Below, one piece after another: positions 16,765-26,235 of a DNA stretch of 64,000 bases. The stretch is from Peribacillus sp044761985. GTDB lineage: Bacteria; Bacillota; Bacilli; Bacillales; DSM-1321. The stretch is from contig NZ_JBIWDK010000001.1 in assembly GCF_044761985.1 (NCBI RefSeq), positions 124,001-188,000 on the forward strand, in the 5' to 3' direction. Positions within the stretch are counted from its first letter, which is position 1; the number at the start of each line of letters is the position of its first letter. Made by a program: the position numbers and the translations under genes. Below the pieces are notes generated by a model. That model saw only the letters and a list, made by a program, of their open reading frames with translations, did not search any database and was not told the DNA's origin.

Positions 16765-18915
16765 TTGAACCGTATCCAAAAATTTTTCACCAAAATAAAA
16801 GGCCTGCTGGTCCATCGCTTTTTTCAAGTACTCTTGTTCGTCGTACTTGGTTTGTTTGCATATGGGTTAATGCTATCCAACGTTAAGCCTGAAAAGATCC
16901 AAGTGGAGCTTTTTAAGCCAGCGGAACAAACGATACGATCCACCAAGACTATAGAAGATACATATAAGACTACGAAAGAAAAAGAAGAAATTTCAAAACA
17001 GGTGGCGGATGTTTATACATTAAAAAAGGAATATGCCAAAAATAAAGTCGATTTGATTTCTTCAATTTTTGATTCTGCGATTGAAGTGAACAAAGAAACA
17101 GATCCTAATAAGGGCGGTAAAAAAGGAATTAAAAAGACGGATGGCCAAAAGGTTTCCATCTTGAAAGAAAAATTGACGGAGGAGGTCAATAAAGATATAG
17201 AAGAATCTGTATTCATGGCATTGGTACAGGCGGATGAAGATGAACTGGAGATAGCGAGGGACTCTACGATAACCGCTGTAAATAATGTGATGAGTGAGCG
17301 GATCTCGGCCAGCGATGTTGAAAATGCAAAGAAAAAAGTGGTAGATGAACTGAGCTATATGAGTATAAATAGTGATATGAAGAAGGTCTCCATATCACTT
17401 GCCCGTTCGGCGATTATTCAAAATGTTTTTTTTGATAAAGATAAAACGGAGGAACAACGCCGAAAAGCAGTGGAAAGTGTGGAACCAGTCAGGATTTTAC
17501 AGGGGCAGATTATCGTCGAAGAAAATCAATTAGTGGACCGGGACGTGTACAGGCAGCTTGAATTGGCTGGGTTTTTAAGTACCGAGTCCACTATCTTTCC
17601 ATATGTAGGGCTCCTGCTTTATATCTTTTTAACTTTTACGGCTTTTTATTACTTTTTTTACTATTCCATAACGAAACGGGATAATAAGTACAATCAGTTG
17701 TTGGTTTTCAGCCTTGTTTTCATTTTTGCAATGGCAACGATGAAAACAGTCAGCATATTCGCTGAACTGAAAGATTCGAATTTAGAATATATTTTCCCTG
17801 CTGCCATGGCAGCGATGCTTATTAAGATATTATTAAATGATAAATTGGCTGTTGCCATGACAATTTTATTAGGATCTTATGGTACGATAATATTTAATGG
17901 CGATACGCCAGGAAATCTTGACTTCTCTATGGGGCTTTATATCATTTTTAGCGGATTGATGGCCATCATAATATTATCGCGTTCCAATTTCAAATCAAGA
18001 GTACTGGTAGCGGGTCTCATGATGTCAGTGATCAATATCGCTTTCGTCTATTCGCTCATTTTCATTATGGATGGCCATTACACAAAAGTGGAGTATTTAT
18101 ATTATGCGGCAGCGGCTATAGGATCTGGGCTTGGTTCCGCTGTATTGACAATGGGGCTGCTTCCATTTTTCGAGGCGGGGTTCGGGATTTTATCTTCAAT
18201 GAAGTTGATCGAGCTTTCCAATCCGAATCACCCCCTATTACGAAAAATCTTGATTGAGGCACCTGGTACCTACCACCATAGTGTAATGGTTGCCAATTTG
18301 GCTGAATCTGCATGTGAAGCAATTGGCTCGAATGGGTTGCTTGCAAGAGTCGGATCTTATTACCACGATATAGGCAAGACAAAGCGGCCGCACTTTTTCA
18401 TCGAGAACCAGTTAAATGAGGAAAATCCGCATGATAGGCTACAACCGGAAACGAGCAAGGACATTATCATTGCGCATGCCGTGGATGGCGGAGAAATGCT
18501 TCGCAGCCATAAGTTCCCGAAGGAAATTGTGGATATAGCGGAACAACATCATGGGACGACTTTATTGAAATTTTTCTATCATAAGGCATGTAAGGAAGAT
18601 GAAGCGACACGCGAAGTCGACTACCGGTATCCGGGGCCCATGGCAAAAATGAAGGAAGTGGCCGTCATTGGAATTGCAGATAGTGTTGAGGCTGCAGTCA
18701 GGTCGATGAAGCATCCTACACCCGAGAAGATCGAGGAACTGGTAAGTTTCATAATCAGTGACCGGATTCAAGACGGTCAATTTGATGAATGTGACATTAC
18801 TATGAGAGAATTAAGTATCGTAAAGCATTCGCTTTGTGAATCGCTGAATGGTATCTTCCACTCAAGGATCGAGTATCCTGACATGGATAAATTAGGACAG
18901 AAGGTGAAAAAATGA
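16765..18915 (+). CDS. pgpH: cyclic-di-AMP phosphodiesterase PgpH (7TM-HD)
   Basis: Membrane phosphodiesterase that hydrolyses c-di-AMP. The 716-aa protein has one N-terminal membrane segment, a large extracytoplasmic 7TMR-HDED domain (about 45-280), seven membrane segments (about 285-470), and a cytoplasmic HD domain. That domain has TYHHSVMVANLAE, the YYHDIGKTKRP signature, and the later HH of EQHHGTT. The TTG start follows TAGGAGG with 7-base spacing. Its stop overlaps the ybeY start by four bases (ATGA), giving translational coupling. Confidence 0.95.
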   Translation: MNRIQKFFTKIKGLLVHRFFQVLLFVVLGLFAYGLMLSNVKPEKIQVELFKPAEQTIRSTKTIEDTYKTTKEKEEISKQVADVYTLKKEYAKNKVDLISSIFDSAIEVNKETDPNKGGKKGIKKTDGQKVSILKEKLTEEVNKDIEESVFMALVQADEDELEIARDSTITAVNNVMSERISASDVENAKKKVVDELSYMSINSDMKKVSISLARSAIIQNVFFDKDKTEEQRRKAVESVEPVRILQGQIIVEENQLVDRDVYRQLELAGFLSTESTIFPYVGLLLYIFLTFTAFYYFFYYSITKRDNKYNQLLVFSLVFIFAMATMKTVSIFAELKDSNLEYIFPAAMAAMLIKILLNDKLAVAMTILLGSYGTIIFNGDTPGNLDFSMGLYIIFSGLMAIIILSRSNFKSRVLVAGLMMSVINIAFVYSLIFIMDGHYTKVEYLYYAAAAIGSGLGSAVLTMGLLPFFEAGFGILSSMKLIELSNPNHPLLRKILIEAPGTYHHSVMVANLAESACEAIGSNGLLARVGSYYHDIGKTKRPHFFIENQLNEENPHDRLQPETSKDIIIAHAVDGGEMLRSHKFPKEIVDIAEQHHGTTLLKFFYHKACKEDEATREVDYRYPGPMAKMKEVAVIGIADSVEAAVRSMKHPTPEKIEELVSFIISDRIQDGQFDECDITMRELSIVKHSLCESLNGIFHSRIEYPDMDKLGQKVKK

Positions 18916-19388
18916 TTTTAACAATGGATTTAATCGATGAAACGAACGAAGTGACGGAAAAAGGGCAGCAGCTTGTTGAAAGCATTTTGCAATTTGCCGC
19001 CAATAAAGAGAATATCGAAGAAGGTACGGAAATATCCGTCACTTTTGTCGACAACAAAAGGATTCAGGAGATTAATAAAGAATACCGTAATAAGGATTCG
19101 GCTACCGATGTCATTTCTTTTGCACTGGAAGAGATGGGGGAGGAAGAAGTCGAGATTATCGGAGCGGAAATGCCTCGTATGCTTGGTGATATCATCATTT
19201 CAATTGAACGCACAAAAGAGCAGGCCGAGGAGTATGGACACTCTTTTGACCGCGAACTTGGCTTTTTAGCCCTACATGGTTTTCTTCATTTGCTAGGCTA
19301 TGACCATATGACTGAAGAAGATGAAAAAGTGATGTTTTCTAGACAAAAGGAGATATTGGGGGAATATGGGCTCTCGAGAGAAGGGTAA
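18912..19388 (+). CDS. ybeY: endoribonuclease YbeY (rRNA maturation factor)
   Basis: Zinc-dependent RNase of the UPF0054 family needed for 16S rRNA 3' end maturation and late ribosome quality control. The 158-aa protein contains SATDVISFALEEM and the metal motif HGFLHLLGYDH (H-x3-H-x5-H, about residues 117-127). It overlaps pgpH upstream by four bases and dgkA downstream by 23 bases, so it is in a tight operon. Confidence 0.95.
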   Translation: MILTMDLIDETNEVTEKGQQLVESILQFAANKENIEEGTEISVTFVDNKRIQEINKEYRNKDSATDVISFALEEMGEEEVEIIGAEMPRMLGDIIISIERTKEQAEEYGHSFDRELGFLALHGFLHLLGYDHMTEEDEKVMFSRQKEILGEYGLSREG

Positions 19389-19743
19389 GCCAAGGTATCC
19401 ACTCGTAAAAAGCTTTTCATTTGCTTGTCAAGGGATTTTGGAAGCGGTACGGACCGAGCGGAACATACAGATCCATTTCGTGGTGATGGCAGCCGTTGTG
19501 TTCTTTGGTTGGTATTATTCATTGAACGGAATGGAATGGTTGTTTATTTTGACGGCAATTGCTGGTACGATTGCATTAGAACTAGTGAATTCGGCCATTG
19601 AACGGGTTGTTGATTTAGTGACAGACCAAATCCATCCTCTTGCCAAGCAGGCAAAAGATATTGCAGCCGGGGCTGTATTCATATATGCTATATTTTCTAT
19701 AATAGTTGGATTGATTATTTTTTTGCCAAAGTTGGGTATGTAG
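19366..19743 (+). CDS. dgkA: undecaprenol kinase / diacylglycerol kinase DgkA
   Basis: Small integral membrane kinase; the Gram-positive member phosphorylates undecaprenol, recycling the peptidoglycan lipid carrier. The 125-aa protein has three membrane segments and the conserved NSAIERVVDLVTD and KDIAAGAV blocks. ATG lies inside the ybeY 3' end behind GGGGGAAT, which gives the 23-base overlap. Confidence 0.94.
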   Translation: MGSREKGKPRYPLVKSFSFACQGILEAVRTERNIQIHFVVMAAVVFFGWYYSLNGMEWLFILTAIAGTIALELVNSAIERVVDLVTDQIHPLAKQAKDIAAGAVFIYAIFSIIVGLIIFLPKLGM

Positions 19744-19781
19744 GTTCTTTTATTCATCCAATGTAGAGGGGGAATTGTATA

Positions 19782-20180
19782 ATGAATACGAATGAATTGA
19801 TTGAAGAAGCTAAAAAAGCTAGGGAAAAGGCTTATGTCCCTTATTCAAAGTTTAAAGTGGGAGCTGCTTTATTGACTGCCGATGGTAAGGTATATCATGG
19901 CTGTAATATTGAAAATGCAGCTTACAGCATGTGTAACTGCGCGGAAAGAACGGCATTATTCAGTGCCTATGCACATAATGACAAGAAATTTAGCAAACTT
20001 GCGGTAGTAGCGGACACGGACCGACCGGTATCCCCTTGCGGAGCTTGCAGACAAGTCATTTCAGAACTATGTGAACCGGATATGATGGTTGTTTTAACCA
20101 ACTTGAATGGTGATACTAAAGAATTAACAGTACAGGAATTGCTTCCAGGAGCTTTTTCACCGGAGGATTTAAATGAATAA
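19782..20180 (+). CDS. cdd: cytidine deaminase
   Basis: Deaminates cytidine and deoxycytidine to uridine forms in pyrimidine salvage. The 132-aa protein has the tetrameric-type zinc site: CAERTA (Cys and catalytic Glu) and PCGACRQ (two further Cys). SD GAGGGGGA. The last eight bases overlap the era start, so the two are translationally coupled. Confidence 0.96.
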   Translation: MNTNELIEEAKKAREKAYVPYSKFKVGAALLTADGKVYHGCNIENAAYSMCNCAERTALFSAYAHNDKKFSKLAVVADTDRPVSPCGACRQVISELCEPDMMVVLTNLNGDTKELTVQELLPGAFSPEDLNE

Positions 20181-21102
20181 ATTAGTTAGCGATACACAGG
20201 TAAAAGGATATAAATCAGGATTTATATCCATCATCGGCCGTCCTAATGTCGGCAAGAGCACGTTTTTGAACCGTGTAATTGGTCAAAAAATCGCAATCAT
20301 GAGCGACAAGCCTCAAACGACAAGAAATAAAGTTCAAGGTGTACTTACACAAAATGATTCACAAATGATCTTCATTGATACACCGGGCATTCATAAACCT
20401 AAGCATAAGCTTGGGGACTTTATGATGAAGGTTGCGACGAATACCTTGAAAGAGGTCGACCTGATTCTATTCATGATTAATGCTGAAGAAGGCTACGGTC
20501 GTGGAGATGAGTTCATCATTGAAAAGCTACAATCGGTTAATACACCCGTTTTCCTTGTAGTCAATAAAATTGATACGATGCATCCTGATGACCTTCTGCC
20601 CATCATTGAAAAGTACCAAAAACTGTATCCTTTTGCAGCGGTGGTGCCTATTTCAGCTCTTGAAGGTAATAATGTCGATACATTGCTTGCCCAAATCAAG
20701 GAACATCTTCCTGAAGGGCCACAGTTTTACCCAGCCGATCAAGTAACGGATCATCCGGAGCGTTTCATCATTTCTGAATTGGTCCGCGAAAAGGTTCTGC
20801 ACTTGACTCGTGAAGAGATTCCACATTCCGTGGCAGTTGTGATTGACTCAATCAAAAAAATGGATAACAGTGACACGATCAATGTTATGGCGACCATCAT
20901 TGTCGAGAGAGATTCCCAAAAAGGAATTGTCATCGGTAAGCAAGGGAAAATGCTGAAAGAAGTCGGTAGTCGCGCGAGAGTAGACATTGAGAACCTATTG
21001 GGCTCTAAGGTTTTCCTTGAGCTATGGGTCAAGGTCCAGAAAGATTGGCGTAATAAAGCTAGTCAGCTACGTGATTTTGGATTTGATGAGAAAGAATATT
21101 AA
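20173..21102 (+). CDS. era: GTPase Era
   Basis: Essential GTPase for 30S subunit assembly that binds 16S rRNA near the anti-SD. The 309-aa protein has G1 GRPNVGKS (residues 22-29), G3 DTPGIHKP, G4 NKID, and a C-terminal KH domain with GKQGKMLKEVGSRAR. ATG with SD CCGGAGG, overlapping cdd. In the operon pgpH-ybeY-dgkA-cdd-era-recO. Confidence 0.97.
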   Translation: MNKLVSDTQVKGYKSGFISIIGRPNVGKSTFLNRVIGQKIAIMSDKPQTTRNKVQGVLTQNDSQMIFIDTPGIHKPKHKLGDFMMKVATNTLKEVDLILFMINAEEGYGRGDEFIIEKLQSVNTPVFLVVNKIDTMHPDDLLPIIEKYQKLYPFAAVVPISALEGNNVDTLLAQIKEHLPEGPQFYPADQVTDHPERFIISELVREKVLHLTREEIPHSVAVVIDSIKKMDNSDTINVMATIIVERDSQKGIVIGKQGKMLKEVGSRARVDIENLLGSKVFLELWVKVQKDWRNKASQLRDFGFDEKEY

Positions 21103-21205
21103 TTAACAAATTTTACGCTTCATGAAAGTGTGAAAAACGGTCAAGCTAATCATAAGGACGGATATTCATCTGATATTGCTAGTCATAATGAAGGGTGGGC
21201 TTTAT

Positions 21206-21349
21206 ATGTTGGATTTTACCTGGGAGTTATTTAGTGAGACAGGTAATGTGGACACCTATTTGCTTTATAAGGAGATAGAAGTCGAAAGGCAGGAAAGACC
21301 ATTAGTATCGAATGAAGAGCTAGCTGATATTGATTTTCCTGTTTCTTAA
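21206..21349 (+). CDS. yqzL: small protein YqzL
   Basis: A 47-residue ORF starting MLDFTWELFSETGNVDTYLLYK, shorter than most gene finders keep. It matches the YqzL family, found between era and recO in Bacillaceae; the function is unknown. The SD AAGGGTGG lies 7 bases upstream of ATG. It is acidic, with no membrane segment. Confidence 0.88.
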   Translation: MLDFTWELFSETGNVDTYLLYKEIEVERQERPLVSNEELADIDFPVS

Positions 21350-21382
21350 GGATTAGCTTGGCAAGTATGGGTGGTGTCTTTT

Positions 21383-22135
21383 ATGCTTCAGAAATGTGAA
21401 GGCATTGTCATTAGAAGGACGGCATATGGAGAAAACAATAAAATTATAACGATTTATACCCGGGAGCTAGGGAAAATAGGGGTCATGGCAAGAGGTGCGA
21501 GCAAGCCAAATAGCAGGCTTGCCGCCGTGACCCAGCTTTTTTGCTCCGGGTATTTCCTTGTTTCGACATCTAGTGGCCTTGGAAGCCTTCAGCAGGGGGA
21601 AATGGTTGACTCGCTTCGTTTTATCAGGGAGGATCTTTTCGCCACTGCCTACGCTTCCTATATCGTCGAATTGCTCGATAAGAGCGTGGACGATAAAAAA
21701 CCAAATCCCTATCTGTTTGAATTGCTTTCACAAACTTTACATTACATAAATGAAGAATACGACGCTGAGGTTTTGAAATTCATTTTTGAAATGAAAATGC
21801 TTCCTGTAAATGGAATCAACCCGGTCTTGAACCAATGTGCCGTTTGTGGGGAGACTGAAGGGGAATTTGCTTTCTCCCTAAGGGAAGCCGGGTTTATTTG
21901 TCACCGTTGTTTGGACAAGGACCCTTATCATTATAAAATTTCTCCTTCTGCGGTGAAACTCCTGAGGATCTTTTATTATTTTGATTTGTCCAGACTTGGA
22001 AACATATCTGTTAAACCGGAAACTAAAAGGGAATTGTCAAAAATCATTGATGCCTATTATGAGGAATATTCAGGGTTACATCTGAAGTCCAAAAAGTTTC
22101 TCAAACAGATTGATTCGATGAAAGATATGTTTTAG
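21383..22135 (+). CDS. recO: DNA repair protein RecO
   Basis: Recombination mediator that loads RecA with RecR and anneals single strands. The 250-aa protein has the N-terminal OB fold (residues 1-80: GKIGVMARGASKPNSR), a helical domain, and a zinc finger with CAVCGE and FICHRC. The ATG giving MLQKCEGIV was chosen because it fits the family; two GTGs just upstream lie in the SD GGGTGGTG. Last gene before the glyQ T-box promoter. Confidence 0.95.
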   Translation: MLQKCEGIVIRRTAYGENNKIITIYTRELGKIGVMARGASKPNSRLAAVTQLFCSGYFLVSTSSGLGSLQQGEMVDSLRFIREDLFATAYASYIVELLDKSVDDKKPNPYLFELLSQTLHYINEEYDAEVLKFIFEMKMLPVNGINPVLNQCAVCGETEGEFAFSLREAGFICHRCLDKDPYHYKISPSAVKLLRIFYYFDLSRLGNISVKPETKRELSKIIDAYYEEYSGLHLKSKKFLKQIDSMKDMF

Positions 22136-22145
22136 GTTCGAACTA

Positions 22146-22174
22146 TTGACATTCCGGTTATGTTTGTATAAAAT
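22146..22174 (+). promoter_or_regulatory. SigA promoter for the glyQS T-box transcript
   Basis: TTGACA, a 17-bp spacer, then TAAAAT, overlapping a TATAAA two bases earlier. It lies just downstream of the recO stop and about 15-20 bp upstream of the structured leader. Confidence 0.8.
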
Positions 22175-22189
22175 TTTAATCATCAAAAT

Positions 22190-22397
22190 AAGAAGAATGC
22201 GTCGAAGGAAGAGAGTACCTGTTTTAATTCATAAAAGCGAACCCGGGATGGTGCAAGCCGGGATATGAAGACACAGGGAAGGGCGTTCCGGAGCATGATT
22301 AGGTTTGAAAAGAGGCCGTTTCATAACGGCAATTAGGGTGGAACCGCGGGTAAACTCTCGTCCCTATGCATTTCGCATAGGGACGGGAGTTTTTTGT
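22190..22397 (+). promoter_or_regulatory. T-box riboswitch controlling glyQ-glyS
   Basis: The leader contains the invariant T-box sequence AGGGTGGAACCGCG at 22335-22348. It is directly followed by a terminator: CTCTCGTCCCTATGC pairs with GCATAGGGACGGGAG and runs into six T (22355-22395). Uncharged tRNA binding at the T-box would favour the antiterminator. The specifier should be a Gly codon; GGC at 22282-22284 is a candidate, but the stem I fold was not computed. Confidence 0.95.
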
Positions 22398-22483
22398 TTG
22401 CCTTGAGGAATCCTAGGCAAAAGATACTTCCCGCCCCTGAATCTGAATTTAGTAAGCCGCTTTAAATAACCTGGAGGTGTACG

Positions 22484-23380
22484 ATGAATATTCAAAATAT
22501 GATTTTAACTTTGCAAAAGCATTGGTCTGAGCAAGGCTGTATCTTAATGAATGCTTATGATGTCGAAAAAGGTGCCGGGACGATGAGTCCTTATACCTTC
22601 CTTAGAGCAATTGGGCCAGAACCTTGGAGTGTTGCTTACGTGGAGCCTTCAAGACGTCCTGCAGATGGCCGGTATGGAGAGAATCCTAACCGTCTTTATC
22701 AACATCATCAATTTCAAGTGATCATGAAGCCTTCTCCGGATAATATTCAAGAACTTTATTTGGAGTCATTACGGAAGCTAGGCATCAATCCACTGGAGCA
22801 CGACATTCGCTTTGTTGAGGATAACTGGGAAAATCCATCCCTTGGCTGTGCGGGTCTTGGATGGGAAGTATGGTTGGATGGTATGGAAATTACCCAATTC
22901 ACCTATTTCCAACAAGTTGGTGGACTAGAGTGTAAACCAGTCTCCGTCGAAATTACATACGGAATTGAACGTTTGGCTTCATACATCCAAGACAAAGAAA
23001 ATGTCTTTGAACTTGAATGGACGGATGGATTTACTGTTCGTGACATCTTTGGCCAACCGGAATACGAGCATTCAAAATATACATTCGAGACATCCAACCT
23101 TGATATGCTGTTCGAACTTTTCACGATGTATGAAAAGGAAGCGCATCGTCAAATGGAGGAAGGTCTTGTACATCCGGCTTATGACTATGTATTGAAGTGT
23201 TCTCATACGTTCAATCTGCTGGATGCCAGAGGTGCCATTTCAGTAACGGAAAGAACGGGTTATATTGCCCGTTGTCGTAATTTAGCGCGTAAGGTTGCCA
23301 AAACTTTTTATGAAGAGCGGGAAAAATTAGGCTTCCCGATCCTGAAAGTGAAAGGGGAGAAAACAAATGAGCAAGCGTGA
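22484..23380 (+). CDS. glyQ: glycyl-tRNA synthetase alpha subunit
   Basis: Class II synthetase subunit that activates glycine, in the alpha2-beta2 bacterial enzyme. The 298-aa protein shows family blocks such as PYTFLRAIGPEPWSVAYVEPSRRPADGRYG (start near residue 36, split here as PYTFLRAIG and RRPADGRYG), GWEVWLDGMEIT and EITYGIERL. SD CTGGAGG. Regulated by the T-box; its last 14 bases overlap glyS. Confidence 0.97.
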   Translation: MNIQNMILTLQKHWSEQGCILMNAYDVEKGAGTMSPYTFLRAIGPEPWSVAYVEPSRRPADGRYGENPNRLYQHHQFQVIMKPSPDNIQELYLESLRKLGINPLEHDIRFVEDNWENPSLGCAGLGWEVWLDGMEITQFTYFQQVGGLECKPVSVEITYGIERLASYIQDKENVFELEWTDGFTVRDIFGQPEYEHSKYTFETSNLDMLFELFTMYEKEAHRQMEEGLVHPAYDYVLKCSHTFNLLDARGAISVTERTGYIARCRNLARKVAKTFYEEREKLGFPILKVKGEKTNEQA

Positions 23381-25436
23381 TTTGTTATTGGAAATTGGGT
23401 TGGAGGAGCTACCGGCTCGATTTGTTACAGCTTCTATGAAACAGTTATCCGACAAAGTACAAAAGTGGTTGACACAAAAAGCGATTGAATTTGGTAAAGT
23501 CGAAGCATTTTCAACACCAAGACGTTTGGCGATATTGGTAAAAGATGTTGCGGAATCACAAAAGGACATTGAAGAAGAAGCAAAAGGACCGGCTAAGAAG
23601 ATCGCTTTGGACGCCGAAGGCAACTGGTCTAAAGCAGCGTTAGGTTTTGTAAGAGGACAAGGCATGACGGCTGAGGATATTTATTTCAAAGAACTTAAAG
23701 GTGTGGAATATGTCCATGTGAATAAATTCATCAAGGGGCAACCGACAGCTCAGTTATTGGCGGAGCTACAAGAAATCATAACTGGCATGACCTTCCCGAA
23801 AAATATGCGTTGGGCCAACCAGGACCTTCGCTTCGTCCGTCCGATTAAATGGTTAATTGCTTTGTTCGGTAAAGAAGTAATACCTTTTACCATAGCTGAA
23901 GTAGAAACAGGCCGAGAAACGAAAGGTCATCGCTTTTTAGGTGAAAGTACAGTTATTGAAACTCCTGACCAGTATGAAAAGTCACTTAACGAACAATTTG
24001 TCATGGTCAATCCAGACAAACGCCGTACCGTGATCTTAGATCAAATCAAAAACCTGGAACAGGAGAATGGCTGGATCATCCCGGTCGATGAAAATCTTCT
24101 GGAAGAGGTAAATAACTTGGTTGAATATCCAACGGTGTTATTTGGCCGTTTTGAAGAAGAATTCCTTGAATTGCCTTCTCAGGTGCTGATTACATCGATG
24201 AAGGAACATCAACGGTATTTCCCTGTAAAAGATCAAGATGGAAAGTTGCTTCCTTTCTTCGTGACTGTTCGAAATGGGGATGACCGTCACCTGGATATGG
24301 TATCGAAAGGGAACGAAAAAGTATTGCGTGCCCGTTTATCGGATGCAGCTTTCTTCTACAAAGAAGATCAGAAAAAAGAGATTGCTGATGCTTTGAAAAA
24401 GCTGGATAGCATCGTTTACCATGAAGAAATCGGTACTCTAGCCGAGAAAACTGAACGTGTAACAGAGGTAACCGGAGCATTGGTGGATGCCTTGAAACTG
24501 AAAGTGGATAAAGAATTGGCGCTACGTGCTGCAAAAATAGCCAAGTTTGATTTAGTGAGTCATATGGTTTATGAGTTCCCTGAATTACAAGGGTACATGG
24601 GTGAAAAGTATGCCCTTCTAAAAGGTGAAGCGAAAGAAGTGGCGACAGCGATCAATGAACATTATATGCCACGACATGCAGATGACGATGTACCTCCATC
24701 CTTAATCGGGGCACTTGTGAGCGTAGCGGAAAAAATTGATACACTGGCATCATTCTTCGCCATCGGAGTGATCCCTACCGGTTCTCAAGATCCATATGCT
24801 TTAAGAAGACAAGCAAGTGGGGTCGTTCAAATTCTAGCGGAGAAAAAGTGGGATATCACACTGGAGGAACTTATCACTTTGGGTCTTAAAGGACTTGAAG
24901 CAAAAGGCCTCTTGAAACGTGATATGGATGATGTAAAAGCGGATATGCATACATTCTTTAAAGCCCGTGTGAAGCATTTGCTTCAGGAACTACACATTCG
25001 TTATGATTTAATCGATGCTGTTTTGGCTAATGAAATTGGTTATATCCATTCTGTTGTTGAACGCTCCCAGGTATTAGAAGCGAAGAAAGAGGAAGCTGGC
25101 TTTAAAGAAAGTCTTGAGGCGTTAAGCCGTGTCATGAATATCGCTGGGAAATGCGATAATAAGGTGACAGTGAACCCGGGTGCTTTTGAAAATGGAGAAG
25201 AAAAAGCGTTGTATGAGAAATTTGGAACGGTTGCTTCAGCCTATGCCGAAACGAATGATGAGATGGAGCATTTCGAACAGCTAATATCGCTTCAAAGCGA
25301 AATCGAGGCTTATTTCGAGCATACAATGGTCATGGCGGAAGATGAAGCCGTACGTAATAATCGTTTATCCCTTATGAAAGAAATTAGTGATTTAGTTTCC
25401 AGCTTTGGGGCTGTGAACAAAATAATCCTTTCTTAA
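23367..25436 (+). CDS. glyS: glycyl-tRNA synthetase beta subunit
   Basis: The beta subunit binds tRNA-Gly. The 689-aa protein begins MSKRDLLLEIGLEELPARFV, the family's N-terminal signature, contains an HD-like central domain (AKIAKFDLVSHMVYEFPELQG) and ends in a DALR anticodon-binding domain. Length is normal. Coupled to glyQ by a 14-base overlap, ensuring equal amounts. Confidence 0.97.
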   Translation: MSKRDLLLEIGLEELPARFVTASMKQLSDKVQKWLTQKAIEFGKVEAFSTPRRLAILVKDVAESQKDIEEEAKGPAKKIALDAEGNWSKAALGFVRGQGMTAEDIYFKELKGVEYVHVNKFIKGQPTAQLLAELQEIITGMTFPKNMRWANQDLRFVRPIKWLIALFGKEVIPFTIAEVETGRETKGHRFLGESTVIETPDQYEKSLNEQFVMVNPDKRRTVILDQIKNLEQENGWIIPVDENLLEEVNNLVEYPTVLFGRFEEEFLELPSQVLITSMKEHQRYFPVKDQDGKLLPFFVTVRNGDDRHLDMVSKGNEKVLRARLSDAAFFYKEDQKKEIADALKKLDSIVYHEEIGTLAEKTERVTEVTGALVDALKLKVDKELALRAAKIAKFDLVSHMVYEFPELQGYMGEKYALLKGEAKEVATAINEHYMPRHADDDVPPSLIGALVSVAEKIDTLASFFAIGVIPTGSQDPYALRRQASGVVQILAEKKWDITLEELITLGLKGLEAKGLLKRDMDDVKADMHTFFKARVKHLLQELHIRYDLIDAVLANEIGYIHSVVERSQVLEAKKEEAGFKESLEALSRVMNIAGKCDNKVTVNPGAFENGEEKALYEKFGTVASAYAETNDEMEHFEQLISLQSEIEAYFEHTMVMAEDEAVRNNRLSLMKEISDLVSSFGAVNKIILS

Positions 25437-25447
25437 TCCAATGAAAT

Positions 25448-25480
25448 GATCGGGACCCTTTTTATGAAGGGTTTCCGATT
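25448..25480 (+). terminator. weak terminator-like stem after glyS
   Basis: ATCGG pairs with CCGAT and CCCTT with AAGGG across a two-base internal mismatch. The following sequence is only partly T-rich, so the call is weak. Confidence 0.4.
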
Positions 25481-25583
25481 ATTACAACTAATAGAGATGA
25501 AAACTGCTTTTATCAAATGATATAGTATATAATCGTTATATGAAGATCCTTTGTTACTTTACTCTGCGAAAAGCAGTAGGGTG

Positions 25584-26219
25584 GTGATTACAATTCAATT
25601 GAATAAACGTCAGGAACAGATTTTACAAATTGTTAAAGAGAATGGACCGATTACTGGAGAGCATATTGCAGATAGGTTAAGCTTAACGAGGGCGACGCTT
25701 CGTCCGGATTTGGCTATCTTAACGATGGCCGGTTTTCTAGATGCACGTCCACGTGTCGGGTATTTCTATACAGGTCGCTCGGGTACACAGCTATTGACGG
25801 ATAGTCTGAACCATCTGTATGTTCGTGACCATCAATCGATCCCTGTCGTTGTGGATGAGGGTATATCTGTTTACGATGCGATTGTTATGATGTTTTTAGA
25901 AGATGTCGGCACTATGTTCGTAGTGGATAAGCATGCATTACTCGTAGGGGTACTGTCCAGGAAAGACTTGCTACGTGCAAGTATTGGAAAACAAGAACTG
26001 AATTCCATCCCGGTCAATATCATCATGACAAGGATGCCTAACATTACAATGTGTACTAAAGAAGATTTATTGATCGATGTTGCCAAAAAATTGATTGAGA
26101 AACAAATTGATTCATTACCTGTCGTCAAAGAAACAGAAAAAGGCTATGAGGTAATTGGAAGAGTGACGAAAACCAATATAACAAAAGCATTCGTAGCTTT
26201 AGCTGATGAAGGCTATTAG
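25584..26219 (+). CDS. ccpN: CcpN-type transcriptional repressor (CBS domains)
   Basis: CcpN represses gluconeogenic genes (gapB, pckA) when glycolytic substrates are present in B. subtilis. The protein has an N-terminal helix-turn-helix (residues 1-65: GPITGEHIADRLSLTRATLRP) and two CBS domains (about 75-210) that sense nucleotides. Start choice is uncertain: the GTG giving VITIQLNKR aligns with the family, but it lies inside the best SD-like stretch (GGTGGTGATT). The GTG just before it is another option, and an ATT six to nine bases downstream would have better spacing. yqfL overlaps or follows closely. Confidence 0.92.
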   Translation: MITIQLNKRQEQILQIVKENGPITGEHIADRLSLTRATLRPDLAILTMAGFLDARPRVGYFYTGRSGTQLLTDSLNHLYVRDHQSIPVVVDEGISVYDAIVMMFLEDVGTMFVVDKHALLVGVLSRKDLLRASIGKQELNSIPVNIIMTRMPNITMCTKEDLLIDVAKKLIEKQIDSLPVVKETEKGYEVIGRVTKTNITKAFVALADEGY

Positions 26220-26235
26220 GGGGGCTTGCAAAGGA

